Positions 51,426 through 60,360 of a stretch of 64,000 nucleotides of DNA are shown piece after piece (within the stretch, counting starts at the first letter, position 1; each line of letters opens with the position of its first letter). A model generated the notes under the pieces. The model ran no database searches. It was given only the letters and a program-made list of their open reading frames with translations, and was not told the DNA's origin. Source of the DNA: Mucilaginibacter sp. SG564 (GTDB taxonomy: Bacteria > Bacteroidota > Bacteroidia > Sphingobacteriales > Sphingobacteriaceae); contig NZ_JABGNA010000006.1 of assembly GCF_013149275.1 (NCBI RefSeq), forward strand, positions 186,001 through 250,000, in the 5' to 3' direction. Both the position numbers and the translations under genes were made by a program.

Positions 51426-54260
51426 CATTTCCTTTTTCAGGAACTGACCGGTAAAGCTGTTTTTAACCTTGCATAGTCCTTCTGGCGTGCCGGAGAATAG
51501 GATATTCCCACCTCCTGATCCACCTTCGGGGCCTAGATCTATCACGTGGTCAACCACTTTAATTACATCCAGGTTATGTTCAATTACCAGTACGGTGTTG
51601 CCTTTATCAACAAGCTGGTACAGTACGCCCAGCAGTACGTTGATGTCTTCAAAATGCAAACCGGTTGTTGGCTCGTCCAGTATATAAAAAGTATTGCCAG
51701 TATCCTTTTTGGAGAGCTCAGTAGCCAGTTTAACACGCTGCGCCTCACCACCGGACAACGTTGTGGAGGCCTGCCCCAGGGTAATGTAACCCAAACCTAC
51801 ATCATATAAGGTTTTCACCTTGCGGTATATGGATGGAATATGCTCAAAAAATGGCGTAGCATCCTCAATGCTCATGTCCAGTACATCGCTGATGGATTTG
51901 CCGCGATAGCGTACTTCCAGTGTTTCGCGATTGTACCTACGACCTCCGCATTCTTCGCAAGGCACCTGTACATCGGGTAAAAAGTTCATCTCGATCACTT
52001 TCATACCGGCGCCCTGGCAGGTTTCGCAGCGGCCGCCTTTTACGTTGAAGGAGAAGCGACCTGGTTTATAACCTCTGATCCTGGATTCGGGCAGGGCCAC
52101 ATACAGGTTACGGATATCTGAGAACACCCCGGTATAAGTAGCCGGATTGGATCGCGGTGTACGACCGATTGGTGTTTGATCGATCTCGATCACCTTGTCG
52201 ATATTTTCTAACCCTTCAATTTTTTCATAAGGCAAAGGCTGTTTCTTGGCCCTGAAAAAATGATGGTTTAGTATAGGATACAAAGTTTCAGTGATGAGAC
52301 TTGACTTACCGCTGCCCGATACGCCGGTGATGCCAATGAGTTTACCCAGCGGAAATTCAACCGATACTTTTTTCAGGTTATGGCCGGTAGCTTTTTTCAG
52401 GCTCAGCGTTTTGCCGTTACCTTCCCTGCGTTTTGCAGGGATGGCAATGGAACGCTCGCCGTTGATATAGGATGTGGTGAGCGTATGTTTGGCCATCAGC
52501 TCGGCCGGGGTGCCTTCGGCCACTACCTGTCCGCCATGTACGCCAGCCGCCGGACCCATATCAATCACGTGGTCGGCTTCCAGTATCATATCTTTATCAT
52601 GCTCTACCACCAGCACGGTATTGCCCAGGTCGCGCAGGTTTTTGAGGGCATTGATGAGGCGTTCGTTATCGCGCTGGTGTAAACCGATGCTGGGCTCATC
52701 CAGGATGTACATCACATTCATGAGCTGCGAGCCTATCTGCGTGGCCAAACGGATCCGCTGTGCTTCACCGCCTGAAAGGGTTTTGGCCGTACGGTCGAGC
52801 GTTAAATAGCTCAAACCCACATCCAATAGGAATACAATACGTGCACGGATCTCTTTCAGGATCTCTTTGGCAATTACATTCTGGCGCTCGGTCAGCCTGT
52901 CTTCCAGGTTGTTGAACCACTCCTGCAGGGTACGGATGTCCATACAGGCCAGTTCAAATATATTTTTATTATCGACTTTGAAATGCAGCGACTCCTTTTT
53001 TAATCGGGCACCCTCGCAAACCGGGCAGGTTTTTAACACACGATAATTTTCCATATCGTCCATGCCTTCGTCGCCGCGACGCTCCTGCTGCTCTTCCAGC
53101 ATACGCACAATACCGTCAAAAGTGATCTGGTAGCTTTGTACATTCCATTTGTTGTACTCCACGGCAACAGTGATCATATCCGGCGATCCGTTCAGGATGA
53201 TATCCTTTTGCTCGGGCGTCAGTTTTTCGATCGGGGTCGACAGCGAAAACTCATACTTTTTGGCGAGCGATTTCAACACCTGGAATATCCAGGTTTCGCG
53301 GTACTCGCCAATAGGCGCAAGGCCGCCATTCATGATGCTTAGTTTGGGGTTGGGGATCACCGAAGCTTCGTCAACCTCAAAAATATAACCTAAACCGTTA
53401 CACTTTTCGCAGGCGCCATAAGGCGAGTTAAAGGAAAATGTATTGGGTTGTGGTTCATCGTATGATATACCCGACACCGGATCCATCAGATACTTGCTGT
53501 AATACGCAACGTTGTTGTCCTTATCGCCTACGCGGATGATGCCCTTGGCAATTTTAAGGGCTGTTTGTACCGAAGTATATAAACGCTTGCTGTCTTTTTC
53601 GGATACCACCAGGCGGTCAACCACAATATCAATATCGTGTATCTTGTAACGATCCACCTGCATTTTGGGCTCCACATCGGCCATGGCGCCATCTATCCAT
53701 ACTTTCAGATAGCCTTGTTTGCGAATCGATTCAAAAAGCTCACGGTAATGACCTTTTCGGGCTTTTACCACCGGGGCCAGGATATTTACCGGCTGCCCGT
53801 CGAATTTTTCGGTAATGGTTTTCAGGATCTGATCTTCGCTCATGCGCTCCATCTTCTCGCCGGTAGTGTAGGAGTAGGCCTCGCCGGTACGAGCAAAAAG
53901 CAGGCGCATAAAATCATAGATCTCGGTAATGGTACCTACGGTTGAGCGAGGGTTTTTGCTAGTGGTTTTTTGCTCAATGGCAATAACCGGGCTCAGGCCC
54001 GAAACCTTATCCACATCGGGCCGTTCCATACCGCCCATGAACTGGCGCGAGTAGGCCGAAAATGTTTCCATATAACGGCGCTGCCCTTCGGCATAAATGG
54101 TATCAAAAGCCAATGATGATTTGCCGCTGCCACTCAAACCGGTGATCACTACCAGCTTGTTGCGCGGAAAAGAAACATCAATATTTTTTAAATTATGTAC
54201 CCTGGCGCCATAAACTTCAACTTCGCTTTGTTCGCCCAGGTCAACGGTTATTTCGTTCAT
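51414..54260 (-). CDS. uvrA: Excinuclease ABC subunit A
   Basis: UvrA of about 948 residues from the ATG at 54260; an ATG at 54278 would add six residues. It has two ABC modules: Walker A GLSGSGKSSLAFDT and GVSGSGKSSLITET, and signatures LSGGEAQRIRLA and LSGGEAQRVKLA. Zinc-finger cysteines are seen in CEKCNGLGY, CPVCEGARL, CETCQGAGM and CEECGGRRY. With UvrB it scans DNA for bulky lesions in nucleotide excision repair. It stands alone, as is common. Confidence 0.98.
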   Translation of the reverse strand: MNEITVDLGEQSEVEVYGARVHNLKNIDVSFPRNKLVVITGLSGSGKSSLAFDTIYAEGQRRYMETFSAYSRQFMGGMERPDVDKVSGLSPVIAIEQKTTSKNPRSTVGTITEIYDFMRLLFARTGEAYSYTTGEKMERMSEDQILKTITEKFDGQPVNILAPVVKARKGHYRELFESIRKQGYLKVWIDGAMADVEPKMQVDRYKIHDIDIVVDRLVVSEKDSKRLYTSVQTALKIAKGIIRVGDKDNNVAYYSKYLMDPVSGISYDEPQPNTFSFNSPYGACEKCNGLGYIFEVDEASVIPNPKLSIMNGGLAPIGEYRETWIFQVLKSLAKKYEFSLSTPIEKLTPEQKDIILNGSPDMITVAVEYNKWNVQSYQITFDGIVRMLEEQQERRGDEGMDDMENYRVLKTCPVCEGARLKKESLHFKVDNKNIFELACMDIRTLQEWFNNLEDRLTERQNVIAKEILKEIRARIVFLLDVGLSYLTLDRTAKTLSGGEAQRIRLATQIGSQLMNVMYILDEPSIGLHQRDNERLINALKNLRDLGNTVLVVEHDKDMILEADHVIDMGPAAGVHGGQVVAEGTPAELMAKHTLTTSYINGERSIAIPAKRREGNGKTLSLKKATGHNLKKVSVEFPLGKLIGITGVSGSGKSSLITETLYPILNHHFFRAKKQPLPYEKIEGLENIDKVIEIDQTPIGRTPRSNPATYTGVFSDIRNLYVALPESRIRGYKPGRFSFNVKGGRCETCQGAGMKVIEMNFLPDVQVPCEECGGRRYNRETLEVRYRGKSISDVLDMSIEDATPFFEHIPSIYRKVKTLYDVGLGYITLGQASTTLSGGEAQRVKLATELSKKDTGNTFYILDEPTTGLHFEDINVLLGVLYQLVDKGNTVLVIEHNLDVIKVVDHVIDLGPEGGSGGGNILFSGTPEGLCKVKNSFTGQFLKKEMGIN

Positions 54261-54275
54261 ATATGTAATTGGTAC

Positions 54276-54305
54276 CAAATTTATTAAACCCGGGTAAACG
54301 GGTTT
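54276..54305 (-). promoter_or_regulatory. uvrA promoter with palindrome
   Basis: On the - strand TAAATTTG (54276-54283) matches the -7 consensus 15 bp before the start. Just upstream AAACCCG-GGTAAA-CGGGTTT (54286-54305) is a perfect 7-base inverted repeat that could bind a repressor. Confidence 0.55.
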
Positions 54306-54451
54306 GCTTTTAAAAGCTTGTTTAAGATACAGCCTTTAAAAAGAAAATGCTAAAAATTTAAGCAAATGTACAAAAAATTGATGTGGATTGTATGCTAAAC
54401 GTGTCAGCATAAGGTTAATATTTACGGGGTTAAGGAGAACGATAAAATGCA

Positions 54452-54507
54452 ATTGTCATTTGCCAGGCGTAAAAGATCTCTCCTCGTACCTCGTTCGAGA
54501 TGACAAT
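54452..54507. repeat. Small inverted-repeat element downstream of the APH-like kinase gene
   Basis: ATTGTCAT at 54452-54459 and ATGACAAT at 54500-54507 bracket 40 bp with GATCTCTCCTCGTACCTCG. It ends 10 bp before the kinase stop and may act in termination. The words are like those of dispersed repeats in this group. Confidence 0.5.
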
Positions 54508-54516
54508 AAGTAGAAA

Positions 54517-55500
54517 TTAGCAGCCCGCCACAATCTGCAGTGAATCATCCAATCTTCTCAATCCCAAATGGTGTTGCAACTGTTCCCGATGAACCAGGGC
54601 ATATTGCAGGCGGTTGTCCATATTGGCCAGGCTGAGTTTCCCGGTCCAGATGAGGTCGTGAAATTCCCTGAATCCGGGCACGGGCATATCCGGATCGATG
54701 GGTTTATCGGGTGTTTTGCCCACAATCGTAAAAACAACAAAGTAAAACAGGTGAAGGATCTGCCGCATCAGGAAAAAGCGCGCGAGCTGATACTCGGTAG
54801 CTTCCTTACCAAAGTAAGTTTTTAGATAGATCTTTTCATCGTCCTCATTCTTCACCAAAAAATTGGCCATGATGGCCAGGTCCAGGTAGCGGTCGTTTAA
54901 AAAGGCGGCTTCCCAGTCAACCAGCCATACCCGTTCGCCATCAAATAGGGTGTTCTCGGGTTTCAGGTCGTTGTGGCAGCCTACCTGGTCTTCGGGATTG
55001 CGGGGGTAGATGTTTTTAACCTGGGTGTAAAAGTCGAACAGTCCGGTGGTTAGTTCATCAGGCATCAGTTCATCGTCCCTGAATTTTTCAATAAACTCCC
55101 CAATTTTATCCAGATAGTTGATGCGGAAAGGGAATGGCGGCAATGCATGCAACTGACTAAGCAAAGCAGGCAGTTTTGTTTTTGCTTCCTCCATCGGGAA
55201 AGGCTTGGCATCTATAAAATCAATAATAGCAATCCTGTCATCTACATTGGTATACCACACCTTGGGTGCTATCCCGGCTTCGGCAGCGGCTTTCATGCAG
55301 TTATATTCCAGCGTTGGATCGGCCATGGCATCGGTGCGGGTAATGATGCGGAGCAGATAAGGCTTTCCGCCAACCACGATCCGGAAAACCAGGGCCGTAG
55401 AAAGGCCGGCGGTGAGCTCACGGATATCTTCCAGGGTATTGGTGCCAAAGGCTGCCAGCAAGGCATGGTCAACAGCGTTTTTTTTACTCTCAGGAATCAT
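54517..55500 (-). CDS. APH/choline-kinase-like phosphotransferase
   Basis: A 327-residue aminoglycoside phosphotransferase/choline kinase family protein. The catalytic loop is GCHNDLKPENTLFDG (His176-Asn177-Asp178) and the metal site WLVDWEAAF (Asp195). LLRIITRTD in the N-lobe supplies the ATP-binding region. A choline/ethanolamine or other small alcohol is more likely than an antibiotic. It is on the same strand as uvrA but separated by 256 bp with a repeat element. Confidence 0.9.
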   Translation of the reverse strand: MIPESKKNAVDHALLAAFGTNTLEDIRELTAGLSTALVFRIVVGGKPYLLRIITRTDAMADPTLEYNCMKAAAEAGIAPKVWYTNVDDRIAIIDFIDAKPFPMEEAKTKLPALLSQLHALPPFPFRINYLDKIGEFIEKFRDDELMPDELTTGLFDFYTQVKNIYPRNPEDQVGCHNDLKPENTLFDGERVWLVDWEAAFLNDRYLDLAIMANFLVKNEDDEKIYLKTYFGKEATEYQLARFFLMRQILHLFYFVVFTIVGKTPDKPIDPDMPVPGFREFHDLIWTGKLSLANMDNRLQYALVHREQLQHHLGLRRLDDSLQIVAGC

Positions 55501-55757
55501 AAATTCAGGTTTTAAAATGGTGATGATGAGGCAAATATATTTACGGCTTTCTGCTTTCGATAGCTTTTTAAAGTATATTTTTTGAAGCGTACTTTTTAGA
55601 TAAAATGAACGTTTACCCTGAAGATTAGTTACTGAATTATTGATTTAGTGAATTAGTGATTTTTTTTCTTTTCCTTCACTTACCTGGTCCTTTTTTCCAG
55701 CATATCTGTAGCATTTTTCTTTTTGCCTGCGTATGGTTAATAAATCACAATCCTGTA

Positions 55758-56159
55758 ATGATGAAACATTTAGCCCTGCTTTGGAGTGCTGTTATTATGC
55801 TGCTCGCACTGTTTTTGATGACCTCTTGTAAAGACAATCATCAAAGCCTGAAGGCCGATGACGAAAAAAAGCTCAAAGAGTTTTATACCAATATTCAAAA
55901 AATGACACAGCAGTTTAACTGCGAAAATATCAACGATTGGAAATTTACCGCCATTGGCTCAAAAGCATGCGGCGGCCCCACGGGTTTTATAGCTTACTCT
56001 ATTAAAATGGACACAACTGCCTTTCTGCAGAGGGTGCGATCATATACCGAGCAGCAGGCTGCGTTTAATAAAAGATGGGATGTAAGCTCAGATTGTATGA
56101 TGGTTCAGTCGCCCCAGGGTGTAGCCTGTGAAGATGGTAAACCGAAGTTTGTTTATTGA
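55758..56159 (+). CDS. Cysteine-rich lipoprotein of unknown function
   Basis: A lipoprotein of 133 residues with lipobox MTSCKDN. The mature part has four cysteines in NCENINDWKFTAIGSKACGG, SSDCMMVQ and GVACEDG, which probably form two disulfides. The same pattern is, to my memory, a widespread Bacteroidota family without a function. Two adjacent ATGs (55758 and 55761) are possible; an upstream in-frame ATG at 55656 would put the signal peptide inside the protein. It is the first gene of an accessory patch. Confidence 0.75.
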   Translation: MMKHLALLWSAVIMLLALFLMTSCKDNHQSLKADDEKKLKEFYTNIQKMTQQFNCENINDWKFTAIGSKACGGPTGFIAYSIKMDTTAFLQRVRSYTEQQAAFNKRWDVSSDCMMVQSPQGVACEDGKPKFVY

Positions 56160-56312
56160 GGGATTCCGGCTTCTATTTAGATAAAAACTCGCGGTAGCTA
56201 AGAATAGATTATTTCATACCTTCAAATACCGTGTTTTTACCTATTGCCGCGATAAAATATTAGGCACATATTGGGCGTATTAAATAAATTTCCGATCCAA
56301 ATGCCTAAACCC

Positions 56313-57871
56313 ATGTTAAAGAAAGTACACTTTTTTCTATTTGCCGTTACCTGTTTAGTTACCGTTGCTATTTACAGCTGAAAAAAAGATTCCCGAACTG
56401 GTCAACAAAATACTATATCCGATCCGGCCATAGCCCAGGGTAAAAATTGGTATGAAAGCACTTATCCTGCGAGTAATGCCAAGATTGCTACACAGGCCGC
56501 AGGAACAAGCACTGCTTTTAGTCAATTGATCAGTCCGGATTGGCAGCATGCGGCCAGTTACAACCGTGAAGGTCAACGGTATTGGAGATACCTATCAATT
56601 CTTCGGCTAAACTCACGTCTATACTAAAAAACGGAACAGCCAATACTATCCTTTATTCCCAGGATTACAGCCGCAGTTCGTTCCTTTTACTGAAAGATGG
56701 AGGGAGTTATCAGGCCTATGTGATGACCGTTATAGCCGATCCTGCTTACCTGAAAAATGATCTAACCAAACTCGATCATAACAAGTACAGTAAACGCGAT
56801 AGTGATTTTACCGGGGCTGTGTTATATAGTACGCCCAAAGGCGAATTTATTAGTGGTTGGTTTTATAATAACGGGGACATCGTGAATACCCTACAGCCTT
56901 CAAACGCCACTGGAAAAGACACGGTAAAAAATAATGAGCTATCTGTCCAAAACCTGCATCCAAATTTAGCGCAGGTGAACTGTACGGACTGGTACCAGGT
57001 ATCTGAAGTAGACGGAACGGTTGTGGATGTTAAATATCTTGGCCCTATTTGTGATTATTCAGGCGGTAACGGAACCGGCCCAGGTGCCCCACCAGGAGCG
57101 CCTGCTCCCGGGGGAGGCGGCAATCCGGCAGCTCCTCCTAAAACAGATTGTACAGTACCTAATTCGGTAAAAGTAAAGATACAGTCAACGGATGGACATT
57201 TAATTGTTAATAAAAAGGATGGTGGCCCAATAACTATAGGTGATGGGGATGGCACATTTCCTCCGCCTACTACTACACCTCCACCTAAGCCAGTACCTTG
57301 TCCAACAGTTTATGTTATTAATAATGTTAATGATCCCTGCTTGAAAAACATGGTAAAGGCTACGATTTCTGCAGGGGTAACAAGCCAAGTAAATACGCTG
57401 GTACAAGGCGTATTCGGCAACTCTGATAAATTAAACCTTACATTTGTTGATGTCGACACTCTTAAAAACTATGTCGACGGGCAAACAAAGCCAAATGGAT
57501 TTTTTGATGCCAATGGCAAGCTGAATATAACCGTTCTATTAAATAAAAATACAATGCCACATTTTTCTCAACAATATGTTGCGAGAGTTATCATGCATGA
57601 AGCATTACATGCTTATATGATAGCCAAAAAAATTCCTCCAGTGGAGCAACACGAAGATATGGCTATAAGTTATGTTACAAAAATGGCATCTTCTCTACAG
57701 CAATTATTTCCGGGATTATCTGATGCAGATGCTAAGAATTTATCTTTGGGTGGATTAACCCAAACAACAACCTTTCAAAATACAATTGCAAAGGACATGG
57801 GGTTATCAGGTAGTTTTGATGCTACGCAATCATCTTATTCAATTGGTTCTTCAGGCTTAAGGTGTAATTAA
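56313..57871 (+). pseudogene. Disrupted modular lipoprotein with C-terminal HExxH metallopeptidase-like domain
   Basis: From the ATG at 56313 the frame reads a lipoprotein signal ending AIYS, then a TGA at 56379 where the lipobox Cys would be, then KKDSRTGQQ and about 60 more readable residues. Near 56571 the frame changes; from 56582 an open frame of 429 codons continues to 57871. The whole span is one base short of a multiple of three. Mature order: N-terminal domain (to YSTPKGEFISGWFYNNG), a Pro/Gly linker (57070-57140), and an AT-rich C-terminal domain with RVIMHEALHAYMIAKK and QHEDMAI, which fits a zinc site HExxH plus a third His. Without the fixes the product has no export signal. Assembly errors are the alternative. 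Confidence 0.8.
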
Positions 57872-57882
57872 AAATTAGGAAT

Positions 57883-58413
57883 ATGAAAATTATTATAAAA
57901 ACGATTTTTGCCTTTGCTGCAGGGTTATTATTGATCAATAGTTTAAAAGCTCAAGAAAAGAGATCGGATTCGGAAAAATCTAAGCAGGCCGTTTCGGACA
58001 GTCTTTATATGGAGATCTCAACTACTATTTATTATAGTTTTTATGCAACATCTTATATGTCAACAAATACCCCAACTTTTGCAATACTCAAAATTGATTT
58101 TGATAAAAATAGTAAAGTGACAGCTATGGGATTCTCAGATAGCGCCGATTCATCCTTTGTTAAAGCGTTTGAAAATAGAAAAAAGTGGCATGATGATAAA
58201 GCGACCTTAGAGCGTTATGCTAAAGTCAAATCTTATAAAAACCTTTCTTTATTAATACCAGTGAGTTATGAACCCCAACTTCCTAACTCCACAAAATACT
58301 ACACTAATGACTACTTGGAGTCATATTTTAAATTTGACAAGAAAAACTTTACGGGCAATGCTATAATGGAATCACCGATTTTTATAAAAGTAAGCGCAAA
58401 AGGAGAAATGTAA
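57883..58413 (+). CDS. Secreted protein of unknown function (176 residues)
   Basis: I do not recognise this family. It has a signal peptide (MKIIIKTIFAFAAGLLLINS, cleaved near LKAQ) and a mature part rich in Lys, Ser and Tyr without cysteine. It begins 11 bp after the disrupted metallopeptidase gene and shares its low GC content. That position is where an immunity or partner protein would be in a polymorphic effector locus, but nothing in the sequence proves such a role. Confidence 0.7.
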   Translation: MKIIIKTIFAFAAGLLLINSLKAQEKRSDSEKSKQAVSDSLYMEISTTIYYSFYATSYMSTNTPTFAILKIDFDKNSKVTAMGFSDSADSSFVKAFENRKKWHDDKATLERYAKVKSYKNLSLLIPVSYEPQLPNSTKYYTNDYLESYFKFDKKNFTGNAIMESPIFIKVSAKGEM

Positions 58414-58566
58414 CTTCCCTCTGTCGGTGCACGCGTATCGGTCGCGTGCGCACATCATGTATAGTGAATATTGATCAAGAATGCTTAATGCAGGCAACAA
58501 TTAGGAAAATTTAAAATGTTAAAGTGAAAGCACAGCTATACATGTGCGCCAACCAAGAAATAGATC

Positions 58567-59055
58567 ATGAAACAACTTACAATCGTAATTTTATTATTGT
58601 TTGCTATATCATTTAACAGCAATGCTCAACCCAGGTTTAAATTATATGGTGGTAAAAATTATGACCAGTTTTTGGGATACATCTCCTATATCGAAAATGA
58701 TGAACTAAATTCTATATGGAGTCAGTTTAGTGATTATGGGGCTACTCATAGCGCTAAATCCATATGGAATGAATATGGTATTTACGGCAGCAAAACGAGT
58801 GATTATTCTGTTTTTAATGCCAAAGCAAATTACCCACCACGGGTAGTGGATAATAATGGTAAATTTTATGGATATTTAACTATCAATGAAAATAACCCCA
58901 AACGTTCACATGCAGGAATGTCTGACACGATTTATAAAGACCGAGACCAGATAGTAGAAGAAGGGCCTGAAGTATACGCAGAAATATTCCACACTATTCA
59001 TTGCTTCCGCGGATCAGAGGTTGCGCCTATCGTTGTCAAACCGGTGGTACAGTAG
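58567..59055 (+). CDS. Secreted protein of unknown function (162 residues)
   Basis: I do not recognise the family. A signal peptide (MKQLTIVILLLFAISFNSNA) precedes a mature part with YGGKNYDQFLGYISYIENDE and IWSQFSDYGATHSAKSIWNE. That motif of Tyr-Gly-Ser repeats (SIWNEYGIYGSKTSDYSVFN) is reminiscent of small proteins annotated only as hypothetical. It is AT-rich and is separated from the previous gene by 153 bp that contain a small GTGCACGCG/CGCGTGCGCAC inverted repeat. Confidence 0.7.
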   Translation: MKQLTIVILLLFAISFNSNAQPRFKLYGGKNYDQFLGYISYIENDELNSIWSQFSDYGATHSAKSIWNEYGIYGSKTSDYSVFNAKANYPPRVVDNNGKFYGYLTINENNPKRSHAGMSDTIYKDRDQIVEEGPEVYAEIFHTIHCFRGSEVAPIVVKPVVQ

Positions 59056-59220
59056 AAAAGAAAAAAGAGAATAGTTGTCCTTTTAGCTTAGGGCAGATGG
59101 TTTCACCGCGCCACTCACAGTCGAGTTTGATAACATTTTACATGAAGTACATATAATTAGTGGTACGGCGATAGCACCGACAACGAACTGCGAAGTTATT
59201 CACTCATTTAAAACAAAAAA

Positions 59221-59249
59221 GTCCTGCTTTCCATCTGGGAAAGCAGGAC
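59221..59249 (-). terminator. Terminator of the lytic transglycosylase gene
   Basis: GTCCTGCTTTCC and GGAAAGCAGGAC pair perfectly over 12 bases. On the - strand a T run (TTTTTTG) follows. It lies about 97 bp after the transglycosylase stop. The 291-bp spacer also contains two copies of CTTGATA at 59313. Confidence 0.85.
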
Positions 59250-59346
59250 TCAGGGTGCTCCGTAATGTATTGTTTAATTAAAGATGATGAGTATAAGTGA
59301 AGCACAAAAAAGCTTGATACTTGATACTAACTACTCGATACTAACC

Positions 59347-60129
59347 TTAATTAAAATTCAGCAATTGTGTAGACGGGGTCATGGCGAAATAATCGTCGTA
59401 CCCGAACTTTTTAGGTTGCTGGATAATCGCTTTCATCGCAATAAGCTTGTACACATATGAACCGGTTTCGCGGTTCAGACTCATGCGGAAGTAATTATCT
59501 TCATTTTGTCTGTTTATAGCTCTTTCCAGCTTAACAGAGCCGTTGTTGTACGCGGCTGCAGCCAGTGTCCAGCTATTAAACTCACCGTATAGTTCTTTGA
59601 TATACTTGCAGGCTGCAATGGTTGATTTGCGCAGGTTATTGCGCTCATCGACCCCATGGCCCACTCTAAGCCCGTAAGTACGCGCGGTGCCCGGCATAAA
59701 CTGCCACAGACCACGTGCTCCCCGGGGCGAAGTGCCTTCACAAAGGCCCGACTCCACCAGCGGGATGTACTTAAAATCATCGGGGATACCGTAAAGTCTC
59801 AAAAGCGGTTCAATAATAGGGAACCATTTTTCGGCTTTGCGATGCAGAATGGTTGACTGAACGGTTTTGAAAGTGTGCTGTTTAAGCGATACTTTCAATT
59901 TTCGTGTCACCCGCGCATCGTTTACAGGTAAAGCTTCGTTTGCAAAATTGTATGCATTTGCATTGCTTTTTATAAAAATAAATTTCGAGTTCCGATGGCT
60001 AATATCTCCAGTGCTCACAACCTTTTCACTGATGGTTGTGCTGAAAATATTGAGCTTTGAAATGAGAACCAGCACTAGCATTACGGAGCACGTAAATAAG
60101 TGTTTTTTGATCATTTCTTTCTTTATCAT
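59347..60129 (-). CDS. Lytic transglycosylase (SLT domain)
   Basis: A 260-residue exported or membrane-anchored murein transglycosylase. A hydrophobic segment (LFTCSVMLVLVLISKLNIF) is at the N-terminus. The SLT domain has PLVESGLCEGTSPRGARG with the catalytic Glu, LWQFMPGTARTYGL, and AAAAYNNGSVKLERAI. It cleaves the MurNAc-GlcNAc bond of peptidoglycan with 1,6-anhydro formation. A textbook Bacteroidota promoter (60158-60189) precedes it. Confidence 0.93.
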   Translation of the reverse strand: MIKKEMIKKHLFTCSVMLVLVLISKLNIFSTTISEKVVSTGDISHRNSKFIFIKSNANAYNFANEALPVNDARVTRKLKVSLKQHTFKTVQSTILHRKAEKWFPIIEPLLRLYGIPDDFKYIPLVESGLCEGTSPRGARGLWQFMPGTARTYGLRVGHGVDERNNLRKSTIAACKYIKELYGEFNSWTLAAAAYNNGSVKLERAINRQNEDNYFRMSLNRETGSYVYKLIAMKAIIQQPKKFGYDDYFAMTPSTQLLNFN

Positions 60130-60157
60130 TAACTATACATTTGGTTAAAATGTGCTG

Positions 60158-60189
60158 CAAAGGTAGGCTATACAGGGCACATAATCAAA
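60158..60189 (-). promoter_or_regulatory. Consensus Bacteroidota promoter of the transglycosylase gene
   Basis: On the - strand TTTG (60186-60189) and TACCTTTG (60158-60165) are separated by 20 bases. This matches the TTTG / TAnnTTTG promoter of the Bacteroidota main sigma factor. The -7 box lies 28 bp before the start codon. Confidence 0.8.
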
Positions 60190-60292
60190 TACTTAGCAAA
60201 ATACTAAATATTTTAGTTGCGGTTTTTGGTCCAAAAACGGGCTTTAAAACTGTTTAAACCCGGTTTTTGAACCGCTTAAAATTTTTGCTTTT

Positions 60293-60326
60293 TTTGATTA
60301 AAAATTGCCAAAAAAGCGTATCTTTG
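60293..60326 (+). promoter_or_regulatory. Promoter of the pseudouridine synthase gene
   Basis: TTTG (60293-60296) and TATCTTTG (60319-60326) lie 22 bases apart, slightly longer than usual. The -7 box is 34 bp upstream of the ATG at 60361. Confidence 0.6.
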
Positions 60327-60360
60327 ACCCTCACGCTGCGAAAGCGCAAAACAAAAAAAT

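Noticed and set aside
56355..56576. Open frame on the - strand opposite the disrupted lipoprotein
   Set aside because: A shadow of the + strand coding sequence, which reads as a lipoprotein despite its lesions.
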